Shown here in pieces: positions 52,555-59,717 of a DNA stretch of 64,000 bases. Position numbers and translations under genes: made by a program. Source of the stretch: Alphaproteobacteria bacterium (GTDB taxonomy: Bacteria; Pseudomonadota; Alphaproteobacteria; Thalassobaculales; Thalassobaculaceae). The stretch is taken from NCBI GenBank assembly GCA_024742605.1, contig JANSYC010000007.1, positions 1 through 64,000 of the forward strand. The letters are read 5' to 3'. The first letter of the stretch is position 1. Every line of letters begins with the position of its first letter. The notes below the pieces were generated by a model. That model ran no database searches, had not been told where the DNA came from, and saw nothing but the letters and a program-made list of their open reading frames with translations.

Positions 52555-53043
52555 ATGGCGCTAGATTTTTCTCTCGGCGACGGATCCCAAGGTTCGCTTT
52601 GTGCGCGTCTGATGCTGGCCGGTCTTCTGGTGCTCGCCCCCGGCATGTGGGGGGCGGGCGCGGGATCTGCCGCGGCTCAGTCATTGCGGCGGACGGATCC
52701 GGGGCACTTGCAGGGCGCTCCGCGAGGGACCTATGAGACGCCTCGGTCCTATCCCACACCACGGTTCCACAAGCCTCACATAGACCCGTACGCGGCCGGC
52801 GTGATCTGGCTCGCGCAGGGGACCTTCTCCGAGCGCGCCAAATCCAATGCACCCTTGTCCCGGGCTTGCCGCGAAGGGCGGCTCAAAAGGGTCGCCGGTG
52901 GTTTTGCGGATTTTGACGATCTGCGGGTGCCGGCCGCGCCGCCGCGGGGCCTGGTCAACCGAACCGGGATCCCGCTCGACTTCCCGATCTATTTTTTCCG
53001 GTACGAGAGTTCGACCAATTGTCAGGTCTTTGTGCCGCAATAA
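52555..53043 (+). CDS. Exported protein of unknown function
   Basis: 162 residues from the ATG at 52555. An N-terminal signal peptide is likely: the hydrophobic core LMLAGLLVLAPGMWGAGAG (about residues 19-37) and cleavage after AAAQS. The mature protein is rich in Pro, Arg and Tyr (TYETPRSYPTPRFHKPHIDP), with two Cys (ACREGR, NCQVFVPQ) that may bond. No family is recognised. The start is uncertain because the ribosome-binding site is weak. It precedes the tRNA-Ile gene on the same strand. Confidence 0.65.
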   Translation: MALDFSLGDGSQGSLCARLMLAGLLVLAPGMWGAGAGSAAAQSLRRTDPGHLQGAPRGTYETPRSYPTPRFHKPHIDPYAAGVIWLAQGTFSERAKSNAPLSRACREGRLKRVAGGFADFDDLRVPAAPPRGLVNRTGIPLDFPIYFFRYESSTNCQVFVPQ

Positions 53044-53152
53044 TCAGGTGGCGTCGCGGATTGGTGGCGGCACGAAAACGGGGGGATGGTGCGGACTTGC
53101 AAAGGCCTGCTTGACACCGCCCGATGGCCCGTCTATCAACCCGCCCTCCGAG

Positions 53153-53229
53153 GGGCCTGTAGCTCAGTTGGTTAGAGCGCTCGCCTGATAAGCGGGAGGT
53201 CGGTAGTTCAAGTCTACCCAGGCCCACCA
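53153..53229 (+). tRNA. tRNA-Ile (GAT)
   Basis: 77 bases with an encoded CCA end. The acceptor GGGCCTG (53153-53159) pairs with CAGGCCC (53219-53225). The anticodon stem CTCGC/GCGGG holds the loop CTGATAA, anticodon GAT. The T-arm is GGTAG-TTCAAGT-CTACC. It stands alone; in most bacteria this tRNA lies in the rRNA spacer, and no rRNA is present here. Confidence 0.97.
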
Positions 53230-53445
53230 TCCCCTCTCAGAAATTTTAAACGCGTTGTTCCCGATCTGCGGATCGGATGACGTATTTTTTATCGCGCGCC
53301 GTTTTCGTCGGCAGCGCCGTCCTGGCCAGCGGAGGATTGACCCCGGTCACCGCGTTCCTGGGCGCACAGAATCGCGATTCAGGACCCAGGGTCCGGTGCT
53401 TGCGCAATGGCCGAAATTCAAATTCTATTAATGATTTCAGGGTGG

Positions 53446-53522
53446 TGGCGCGCCCGGGAAGATTCGAACTCCCAACCTCCTGATCCGTAGTCAGGTGCTC
53501 TATCCAGTTGAGCTACGGGCGC
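53446..53522 (-). tRNA. tRNA-Arg (ACG)
   Basis: 77 bases on the minus strand, CCA encoded. The acceptor GCGCCCG pairs with CGGGCGC, and the anticodon stem CCTGA/TCAGG holds the loop CTACGGA, anticodon ACG (read as ICG after deamination). A candidate promoter TTGCCA-N17-TAGGTT lies upstream at about 53581-53552. Its 3' end faces that of the tRNA-Ile gene, 216 bases away. Confidence 0.97.
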
Positions 53523-53829
53523 AAGGAACGGTCAACCGCTCCGAAGGCCGCGCAACCTACTCAAAGGCCGTACCGTTGGCAAGAGGGCTTGCCAGGAAAT
53601 CGGTTCGGCAAAAGAACTTGTTCTGAATCCAGGGTTTAAGTAGTATCCAGACGGCGATTCGTACTGTGATTCGGCAAAGGCACGGGATTGATCCCGACAG
53701 GGTCGAAACGGTATCGGGTGATGAGCCGGACATGCGGTGAGCTGCATGTCCGGTGTTGCTATCGGGGGGTTGCGGACCGGTGTCCGACAATCGACGGCTC
53801 GGAATAGGAAGAGAGCGAGGGAATTCGCG
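53523..53829. other. Intergenic region between tRNA-Arg and the OmpA-like lipoprotein gene
   Basis: 307 bases with no convincing gene. It holds the leftward tRNA-Arg promoter and the rightward promoter of the lipoprotein gene. Inside it is a perfect 10-bp hairpin (53726-53753), listed separately. A GAGAGCGAGGG ribosome-binding site precedes the GTG at 53830. Confidence 0.6.
53726..53753. repeat. Perfect 10-bp hairpin upstream of the lipoprotein gene
   Basis: Arms CCGGACATGC (53726-53735) and GCATGTCCGG (53744-53753) around GGTGAGCT. It lies 77 bases before the GTG start and has no T-run. It may be an operator or a 5'-UTR stem. Confidence 0.75.
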
Positions 53830-54984
53830 GTGATCGAATCTGTTCATGCACTCCGCCGCTTTGCCCTCGTTGGGGCGAGCATCCTAGCTTTCGGGGGCGC
53901 GCTCGGCGGTTGTTCGTTCAGCTCCGACGCCCTCTGGCCCTCATTGTCCGGCGAGGATCCGTCCGCGGCTCCGACAAGCGTGCCGATCGGCGGCTCGACC
54001 CCGCCGCAGCTCGGACGCACGAATTTTCAGATTACCCCGCCGGAGCCCGGCCAGCCGACCGGAACATTCGTCGGCCAGAAGGTTCAGCAGCTGCGTCAGG
54101 ATCTGGTGCGCCTGCAGGATTCGCTCCGCACCCATAACAGTTCCCTGCAGCAGGTCCGGCGCCAGACCATCGAGAACGCGCAGACCTACCATGGCTCCGT
54201 CGGTTTCATCGAATCGCGCCTGCAGGTCGGCACCACGCCCGGCAACCCCACGCTGATCGATGCGTGGAACCGGGCGCAGAGCGAGCTTGAGGCCGTCAAC
54301 AGCGACATCAGCCAGATGAACGATCTGGCCAATCGGGTGTCCTCGGACGCCGCCCTGTCCACCTATCTGCTCGAATCCGTGCGGGCCGCCTACGGTCTGT
54401 CCGGTGCGGTCGAGGAGGATCACATCCAGCTCGCGGTGCTGGAGGACGACACCAACCAGACCGTCGTGCTGATCGACCGGCTGCTGACCGAGCTGAGCGA
54501 CGACATCCGGCGCCAGAGCGCCTATGTCTCGGCCGAGCGGTCGGATCTCGGCACGCTGGCCATCGCAATCAAGAACGGTGAGCTGTTCGGCTCCTCCCTC
54601 GCCAGTCGGGCGATCCCGAGCGCGCCGTTGGGCGTGACCGGCGGCTTCACTGCGCCGCGTCCCACCCAGCAAGGTGTGGTGGGCCGTCGTGCGCTGGTGA
54701 CGATCCGGTTCGACCGTCCGAATGTCGAGTACGAGCAGCCCCTGTTCAATGCGATCAAGCAGGCTCTGGAGCGGCGCCCGGACGCGATGTTCGACGTGGT
54801 GGCCGTCAGCCCGCAATCCGGTGGCGCAGGCCGCGCCGCTCTGGACGGCAATGCCGCCCGCCGGAACGCCCAGCAGGTGGTTCGCTCCCTGAACGATATG
54901 GGCCTGCCGTCCGACCGGGTCTCCCTGTCCTCGACCAGCGCTCCGGATGCCCGGACCAACGAGGTTCGGATTTTCGTCCGATAA
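53830..54984 (+). CDS. Lipoprotein with coiled-coil region and OmpA-like C-terminal domain
   Basis: 384 residues from the GTG at 53830. The signal peptide ends in the lipobox LGGC (Cys near residue 28). The middle (residues 80-200) is helical and probably coiled coil (FVGQKVQQLRQDLVRLQDSL). The C-terminal 100 residues have the OmpA-like beta-alpha-beta layout: ALVTIRFDRPNVEYEQPLFN, RRNAQQVVRSLNDMGLPSDR and NEVRIFV. The peptidoglycan-binding Asp/Arg of true OmpA_C domains are not clearly kept. It is probably an outer-membrane lipoprotein involved in envelope structure. Confidence 0.8.
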   Translation: MIESVHALRRFALVGASILAFGGALGGCSFSSDALWPSLSGEDPSAAPTSVPIGGSTPPQLGRTNFQITPPEPGQPTGTFVGQKVQQLRQDLVRLQDSLRTHNSSLQQVRRQTIENAQTYHGSVGFIESRLQVGTTPGNPTLIDAWNRAQSELEAVNSDISQMNDLANRVSSDAALSTYLLESVRAAYGLSGAVEEDHIQLAVLEDDTNQTVVLIDRLLTELSDDIRRQSAYVSAERSDLGTLAIAIKNGELFGSSLASRAIPSAPLGVTGGFTAPRPTQQGVVGRRALVTIRFDRPNVEYEQPLFNAIKQALERRPDAMFDVVAVSPQSGGAGRAALDGNAARRNAQQVVRSLNDMGLPSDRVSLSSTSAPDARTNEVRIFVR

Positions 54985-55007
54985 ACGGATCCGCTGATCT
55001 CTTTTCC

Positions 55008-55036
55008 CACCTCCACCGTATGAAACGGTGGAGGTG
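55008..55036 (+). promoter_or_regulatory. 12-bp hairpin enclosing the ribosome-binding site of the next gene
   Basis: Arms CACCTCCACCGT (55008-55019) and ACGGTGGAGGTG (55025-55036) around ATGAA. The right arm contains GGAGG, the Shine-Dalgarno sequence of the gene starting at 55041. Folded, the RNA would hide it. Only three T follow, so it is a weak intrinsic terminator for the lipoprotein gene. Confidence 0.85.
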
Positions 55037-55040
55037 TTTC

Positions 55041-55505
55041 ATGACGGTTCGCACTATTCTGCTCACCCTTTGCCTGACGGGCGCCCTTCTGGCCCCGCCG
55101 GCGGCCGCGCAGTCCAACGCTCCGGTACAGACCCCCGGTTCACCGGCGATCGACCGGACCCAGGCGGCGGCGTTCCAGTCGGTGATCGGGGCGCAGGTCG
55201 AGGCCTTCCGCCGCGACGATTGGGAGGCGGCGTTCTCCTACGCCGCCCCGTCGATTCAAAAGATCTTCGGCACTGTGTCGGGGTTTCGCTCCATGGTCCT
55301 GAGCGGGTATCGGGCGGTGGCCCAGCCCAGCGTTTTCGAGTTTCAGGATGCGGCCGTTCTCGGCGGGCGCCCGGCCCAGGTGGCCTATGTCGTCGGGCCG
55401 AACGGCAAGGCCTATCGGGCGGTCTATTTCATGCAGCAGCAGCCCGACGGCTCGTGGAAAATCTCCGGGGTGACCCTGTTGCCGCTGGAAGGCACGACGA
55501 CCTGA
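55041..55505 (+). CDS. Exported DUF4864-like protein
   Basis: 154 residues from the ATG at 55041, preceded by GGAGG; an in-frame ATG at 55020 lies in the hairpin loop. A signal peptide is clear (core ILLTLCLTGALLAPPAAAQS). The mature part has the NTF2-like DUF4864 pattern: IGAQVEAFRRDDWEAAFSYA, IQKIFGTVSGFRSMVLSGY and the end GSWKISGVTLLPLEG. The family's function is unknown and it is probably periplasmic. Its translation start is covered by the upstream 12-bp hairpin. Confidence 0.82.
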   Translation: MTVRTILLTLCLTGALLAPPAAAQSNAPVQTPGSPAIDRTQAAAFQSVIGAQVEAFRRDDWEAAFSYAAPSIQKIFGTVSGFRSMVLSGYRAVAQPSVFEFQDAAVLGGRPAQVAYVVGPNGKAYRAVYFMQQQPDGSWKISGVTLLPLEGTTT

Positions 55506-55627
55506 GCGGGGCCACCGCAATAATCCCAATCGCCCGATCCTGGACCGTTGCGCGATCTCCGTCCGCCGACTAAGACGGATCGAGCAGTCTTTTCCTCCAT
55601 CCGGCGGGATATGGCGGCAGGTGTGCC

Positions 55628-56173
55628 ATGGACTCCGCCGTCCTCGCGACAACCAGGGATGACACGGTGACCGATTCCAATCTCGATTTTCCCGTCTCGT
55701 GGGAGGAACTGCACCGGACCGCCAAGGTCCTGGCCCATCGGCTCTACGATCTGCCGCCGTTCGACGGCGTGGTCGCCATCACGCGCGGAGGGCTGGTTCC
55801 GGCGGCGATCGTGGCCCGCGAACTCGGCATCCGGGTGATCGACACGGTCTGCGTGATCTCCTATGGGGCCGCCGAGGCGAGCGAGGCCAGCGAGGCGGTT
55901 CAGGGCGACCTGCAGATCGTGAAGTCGCCGAATGTCCCCGGCGACGGTGCCGGCTGGCTGATCGTGGACGATCTGGTGGACACCGGGGTGACCGCGAAGG
56001 CGGTCCGGAAGCTGCTTCCGAAGGCGCATTTCGCCACGGTCTACGCCAAGCCCTCGGGGCGCCCCATGGTGGACACGTTCGTGACGGAGGTCAGCCAGGA
56101 CACCTGGATCCATTTTCCCTGGGATCTGGCGCCGCAGCCGATCGCACCGATTTCCCGGTCCCGGGTGCTGTAG
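55628..56173 (+). CDS. gpt: Xanthine-guanine phosphoribosyltransferase
   Basis: 181 residues. The PRPP-binding motif is [15 protein letters not shown] (near residue 112); [20 protein letters not shown] (near 48) and [15 protein letters not shown] (near 137) followed by [10 protein letters not shown] match E. coli Gpt almost step for step. The protein has about 20 extra N-terminal residues. It salvages guanine and xanthine to nucleotides. A GGCGGGATATGGCGGCAGGTG stretch precedes the ATG; the true start could be slightly downstream. It converges on panC. Confidence 0.93.
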   Translation: MDSAVLATTRDDTVTDSNLDFPVSWEELHRTAKVLAHRLYDLPPFDGVVAITRGGLVPAAIVARELGIRVIDTVCVISYGAAEASEASEAVQGDLQIVKSPNVPGDGAGWLIVDDLVDTGVTAKAVRKLLPKAHFATVYAKPSGRPMVDTFVTEVSQDTWIHFPWDLAPQPIAPISRSRVL

Positions 56174-56205
56174 CGCGCGATCTGCCCCCGTGGCGGCGGC
56201 GGATG

Positions 56206-57117
56206 TCAGCCGACCGGCAGGTTGTCGATCAACCGGGTCTCGCCCAGTTTCACCGCCGCCAGGATCCGGGCCGGCCTGCCGGTGCTCTCGACCGGCATCA
56301 GGGTCCACGGGTCGCGGACATCCAGATAGGCGACCTGTTCGAAGCCGAGCGACAGGAGACGGTCGGTCCCCCAGGCGATCTCGGCCTGCGGCTGGCTGAT
56401 CCCGTCCGACAGCCGGCGGGCCATCTTCAGCATCGTCGCCCGCAGTTCCGGTGCCAGCGCGCGGTGCGCGTCGGACAGGTAGACGTTGCGTGAGGACAAC
56501 GCGAGGCCATCCGGCTCGCGTACGGTCTCCACCGGAACCACCTCCAGCGGCAGATCCAGATCGGCGGCCATGCGGGTGACGACCAGAAGCTGCTGGTAAT
56601 CCTTTTCGCCGAACATGGCGTAATCCGGGGCGACCTGGGTGAACAGCTTGCCGACCACCGTCGCGACCCCGTCGAAGAAGCCGGGGCGTGACGCGCCCTC
56701 CATCGGCTGCGCCAGCGCGCCGACCCGGATCGTGGTGTCGAACCCGGCCGGGTAGACCACATCGACCGAAGGAATCCAGGCCAGATCCACGCCCGCTTCG
56801 GTCAGAACCTTGAGGTCTTCCAGTTCGCGACGCGGATAGACCGAGAAATCCTCGCGGGGACCGAACTGCTTCGGATTGACGAAGATCGAGACGACGACGC
56901 GGTCGGCGCGCGCCCGGCCCTGCCGAATCAGCTCCACGTGCCCGGCATGCAGGGCCCCCATGGTCGGGACCAGCGCGATGGTCTCGCCTGCCTTGCGCCA
57001 GGCCCTGGTGCGGGCGCGCAGCGCATCCACGGTCCGCGCGACCTCGACGGCCACGCCGGTAAATCCTGTCCCGATGCTCATCGGAGTTCCTTCAACCTTG
57101 GTCTCGGGCCCGCTCAT
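56206..57117 (-). CDS. panC: Pantothenate synthetase
   Basis: 303 residues from the ATG at 57117 (GGAGG five bases upstream); an in-frame ATG at 57081 is also possible. Motifs: PTMGALHAGHVELIRQGRAR (HxGH near residue 50), VSIFVNPKQFGPREDF, FGEKDYQQLLVV (near 165) and SSRNVYLS (near 202, KMSKS-like). It joins pantoate and beta-alanine using ATP. On the mRNA, CCTCCG (57145-57140) could pair with the CGGAGG (57128-57123) site. panB is not adjacent. Confidence 0.97.
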   Translation of the reverse strand: MSGPETKVEGTPMSIGTGFTGVAVEVARTVDALRARTRAWRKAGETIALVPTMGALHAGHVELIRQGRARADRVVVSIFVNPKQFGPREDFSVYPRRELEDLKVLTEAGVDLAWIPSVDVVYPAGFDTTIRVGALAQPMEGASRPGFFDGVATVVGKLFTQVAPDYAMFGEKDYQQLLVVTRMAADLDLPLEVVPVETVREPDGLALSSRNVYLSDAHRALAPELRATMLKMARRLSDGISQPQAEIAWGTDRLLSLGFEQVAYLDVRDPWTLMPVESTGRPARILAAVKLGETRLIDNLPVG

Positions 57118-57209
57118 CGGAACCTCCGCGCTACCTGATCGGAGGAGTCACTTAGCGCCGAGACGGACCGGGCGCAACATGGTCCGGAAATGGGGGCGCG
57201 TTCGGCCGG

Positions 57210-57941
57210 TCATGCGCCGGCCGCCAGATCCTCCAACGCATCCCGATCGGTCAGCACGACCTTTCCGCCCGCCTCCAGCCGGATCAGGCCTTTGACCTTC
57301 AACTGGGTGAAGGTTCGACTGACGGTCTCGGTGGTGAGTCCGAGATAGTCCGCGATGTCGGATCGTGTCATCGGCACCAGAACGGGATCGGCCGGGACGG
57401 CACGTGCGATCTGCCGATCAGACAGTGCGATCAGGAAGGACGCGATTTTTTCGCCTGCGGATTTGCGACCCAGCAGAACCATCTGGTCCTGCGCCGCCGC
57501 CAGATCGTTCGACGCCATGCCCAGCAGCCGCTTCTCCAGCTTCGGAATGTCGGTGAACAGGGCCTCGAGCTTGGTGCGGGAAAAACGGCAAAGCCTGACG
57601 TCCCCCAAGGCTTCGGCGGAACTCACATAGGTTTCGCGGTTGGTGAGACCCAGAAAATCGCCCGGAAACAGAAACCCGGTCACCGTCCGGCGTCCGTCCG
57701 CCAGCAACTTGAACAGGCGCACCACGCCGCTGGTCACGTTGAAGACATGCTCGGCCGATTCCCCTTCGTCGATGATGGCGTCGCCGTCGGCGAACTCGAT
57801 CCGCTGCAGCAGCCCGCAGAGCTTGTGCATCTCCTGTCCGTCGAGCGGTGCGCACAGGGTCATCTCCCGTACGCCGCAATCCGCGCAGACTGCCGGGAGG
57901 TCGAGGTTGATCGTGTTATCCGTCGCTAGCCGGGGCTTCAT
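57210..57941 (-). CDS. FNR-type oxygen-sensing transcriptional regulator
   Basis: 243 residues; the start at 57941 has GGAGAGG upstream. N-terminal Cys19, Cys22 and Cys30 (CADCGVREMTLC) plus Cys118 (VRLCRFSR) form the four ligands of an FNR-type [4Fe-4S] cluster. A cyclic-nucleotide-like domain follows, with the helix-turn-helix MTRSDIADYLGLTTETVSRT (residues about 190-209) whose E-x2-S-R fits the FNR recognition helix (TTGAT-N4-ATCAA). It would switch genes on low oxygen, possibly including the redox enzymes here. Confidence 0.92.
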   Translation of the reverse strand: MKPRLATDNTINLDLPAVCADCGVREMTLCAPLDGQEMHKLCGLLQRIEFADGDAIIDEGESAEHVFNVTSGVVRLFKLLADGRRTVTGFLFPGDFLGLTNRETYVSSAEALGDVRLCRFSRTKLEALFTDIPKLEKRLLGMASNDLAAAQDQMVLLGRKSAGEKIASFLIALSDRQIARAVPADPVLVPMTRSDIADYLGLTTETVSRTFTQLKVKGLIRLEAGGKVVLTDRDALEDLAAGA

Positions 57942-58098
57942 ATGGGCCTCTCCTATCCGGGACCGAAGGTTCCTGCCGCTTTCGGCAAGCTACTCTTATC
58001 GGCAACCGTGGCCAAGAGCCCCGGCTCGAAAACAGCGAGGGCGCGTCATTTGTTTCGATCTTGCTCGAGAAATAGTCGGTCCGACCGACCGGGACGGG

Positions 58099-58323
58099 AT
58101 GCTGGCGCATCTGCGCCGCTTCGGTCTGGACCGGTTCGTGGCGGACAGCCCGGACGGTTATGTGAGCAAGGCCTTGGCTGCAGTAGACGATCCGGCGGGA
58201 CCGGCCTCGGTGCGCGCGAGGCTCCGCCCGCGCATGCAGGCCGATATCGCGACCGATCCGGTGCGCGCTGCCCGGGCCCTGGAGGATCTGGTTCTGGATC
58301 TCTGGCGTCAAAAACAGGGTTAG
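58099..58323 (+). pseudogene. C-terminal remnant of an O-GlcNAc-transferase-like (SPINDLY) gene
   Basis: 74 residues from an ATG at 58099 with GGGACGGG upstream. The text GLDRFVADSPDGYVSKALAA, then VRARLRPRMQADIATDP and LEDLVLDLWRQK, looks like the last 70 residues of TPR/O-GlcNAc-transferase-like proteins, where the chain ends in a DLE-LW helix. The catalytic domain is absent. It could be a small stand-alone protein or a fragment left by deletion. Its stop overlaps the end of the convergent kinase gene. Confidence 0.5.
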
Positions 58324-59705
58324 GCGTCCGTCTTCGCCGCCGGGATCGTCAGCGTGAAGCGGGTGCCGCCCGGCCCGGTCTGGGACAGGGTCAGGGTCCC
58401 GCCATGGGCCTGCACGATGTCCCGCGCGATGGCGAGGCCAAGGCCGGAGCCGTCCTGTTTGGTGCTGATTCCGAAAGGCTGGAACAGTTTGGACCGCGCC
58501 GTCTCGGGAATGCCGGGACCATTGTCGGAGACGTCGATCCGCACCATGCCGTCGCGCGGCCAGGCATCGACCGAGATTCGGCCCGCGCCCGCATGGGCGG
58601 CATTCCGGGCCAGATTGGCGAACACCCGGAAGATCTGATCCCGGTCCGCCAGCACCGCCAGATGGGCGCCGTATCCGGTCTCGATCCGAACCGTCTGGCC
58701 GTTCTCGCCAGTGGAGAGGTCGCAGCCGCCGACCTCCCGCATCACGTCGGCGAGGATCACCGGGGAGCGTTTCAGGGCCGGTGTGTCGCGGGTGAAGTTC
58801 AGCGTGGTCGAGCACAGGGCGGCGGCCCGGTCGATCGACTGGATCAGGGTCGGGGCGACCCGGCGCACCTTGGGGTCGTCGCTCTGCGACAGGGTGTCGG
58901 AGATCAGGGTTGCGGTGGACAGCATGTTCCGCAGATCGTGGCTGATCTTGTTGACCGCGGTGCCGAGTGCGGCCAGCCGGGTCTGCTGGCGCAGGGCGGC
59001 GCGCAGCGCCTCCTTCATGGCGGCCAGTTCCCGCAGGGCCACGCCGATCTCGTCCCGCCGTCCCTCATCGTCCAGGTCGGTCGACCGGTCCTCGGGGGCC
59101 GCCTGGAAGGCGATCATCGACCGGGTGATCCGTTCCAGCGGGCGCACCATCAGCCAGCGCAGGCTGAGAAAGACCAAGCCGGCGGTGACCAGCGAGATGA
59201 AGATCGACAGGTTCAGGATGCGGAAGGAATAGTTCAGCATCTCGTCCCGCATCGGCGCCTCGTCGATCTCGACGATCATCAGGGTGTCGCCGCCGTCCGG
59301 TGAGTCGCCGGTCACCCGCATCACCCGGTTCTCGATCTGGGACAGGCTGCCGAACGCATCCCAGATCAAGCCGAAAAAAGTTTCCTCGCGCAGGTCGATC
59401 TCAACATCGGCCATCGGCCGCGCGGCGCGCTCCAGCATCTCCCGGGCGGTGCCGTCCCGGAACACGATCACCGCGTGGGCGCCGACCTGATTCAGCAATT
59501 CCTTTGACATCATTTCGGACAGCATGCCGTCGGGCGCGGCCCGAACGGCCTGGGCGGCCAGATAGGCCGTCTCCAGCTTCTCCTGCAGGTAGACCAGCCG
59601 GTAACGGGCCACCGAGGGGGTGTAGATCAGCACCTCCGACAGCATCACGAAAAAGCCGGTCAGCAGCAACAACCGGAAGGAGAGGGATCTGAACGAAAAC
59701 CGCAT
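58320..59705 (-). CDS. Membrane sensor histidine kinase
   Basis: 461 residues. Two N-terminal membrane helices (about residues 11-30 and 163-185) enclose a periplasmic sensor of about 130 residues. A HAMP segment follows, then the H-box region AALGTAVNKISHDLRNMLS (His near residue 258) and an ATPase domain with NLARNAAHAG, DNGPGIPETARS and GSGLGLAIARDIVQAHGG. No response regulator is adjacent. It is the third gene of the TVP38-flavoprotein-kinase run, 12 bases after the flavoprotein gene, so its signal may relate to those genes. Confidence 0.92.
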   Translation of the reverse strand: MRFSFRSLSFRLLLLTGFFVMLSEVLIYTPSVARYRLVYLQEKLETAYLAAQAVRAAPDGMLSEMMSKELLNQVGAHAVIVFRDGTAREMLERAARPMADVEIDLREETFFGLIWDAFGSLSQIENRVMRVTGDSPDGGDTLMIVEIDEAPMRDEMLNYSFRILNLSIFISLVTAGLVFLSLRWLMVRPLERITRSMIAFQAAPEDRSTDLDDEGRRDEIGVALRELAAMKEALRAALRQQTRLAALGTAVNKISHDLRNMLSTATLISDTLSQSDDPKVRRVAPTLIQSIDRAAALCSTTLNFTRDTPALKRSPVILADVMREVGGCDLSTGENGQTVRIETGYGAHLAVLADRDQIFRVFANLARNAAHAGAGRISVDAWPRDGMVRIDVSDNGPGIPETARSKLFQPFGISTKQDGSGLGLAIARDIVQAHGGTLTLSQTGPGGTRFTLTIPAAKTDA

Positions 59706-59717
59706 TGCACCGTGCTG

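Noticed and set aside
52955-53230. Minus-strand open frame beginning MVGLGRLELPTS
   Set aside because: Translation of the antisense of tRNA-Ile; an annotation artefact.
53277-53483. Plus-strand open frame ending in RPGRFELPTS
   Set aside because: The ending is the well-known spurious translation of the reverse strand of a tRNA gene (tRNA-Arg), and no ribosome-binding site is seen.
57942-59303. Plus-strand open frame of 453 residues across the FNR leader and the kinase gene
   Set aside because: Mostly antisense to a complete histidine kinase; no motif of its own. Only a short stretch in another frame (58099-58323) looks like real protein.
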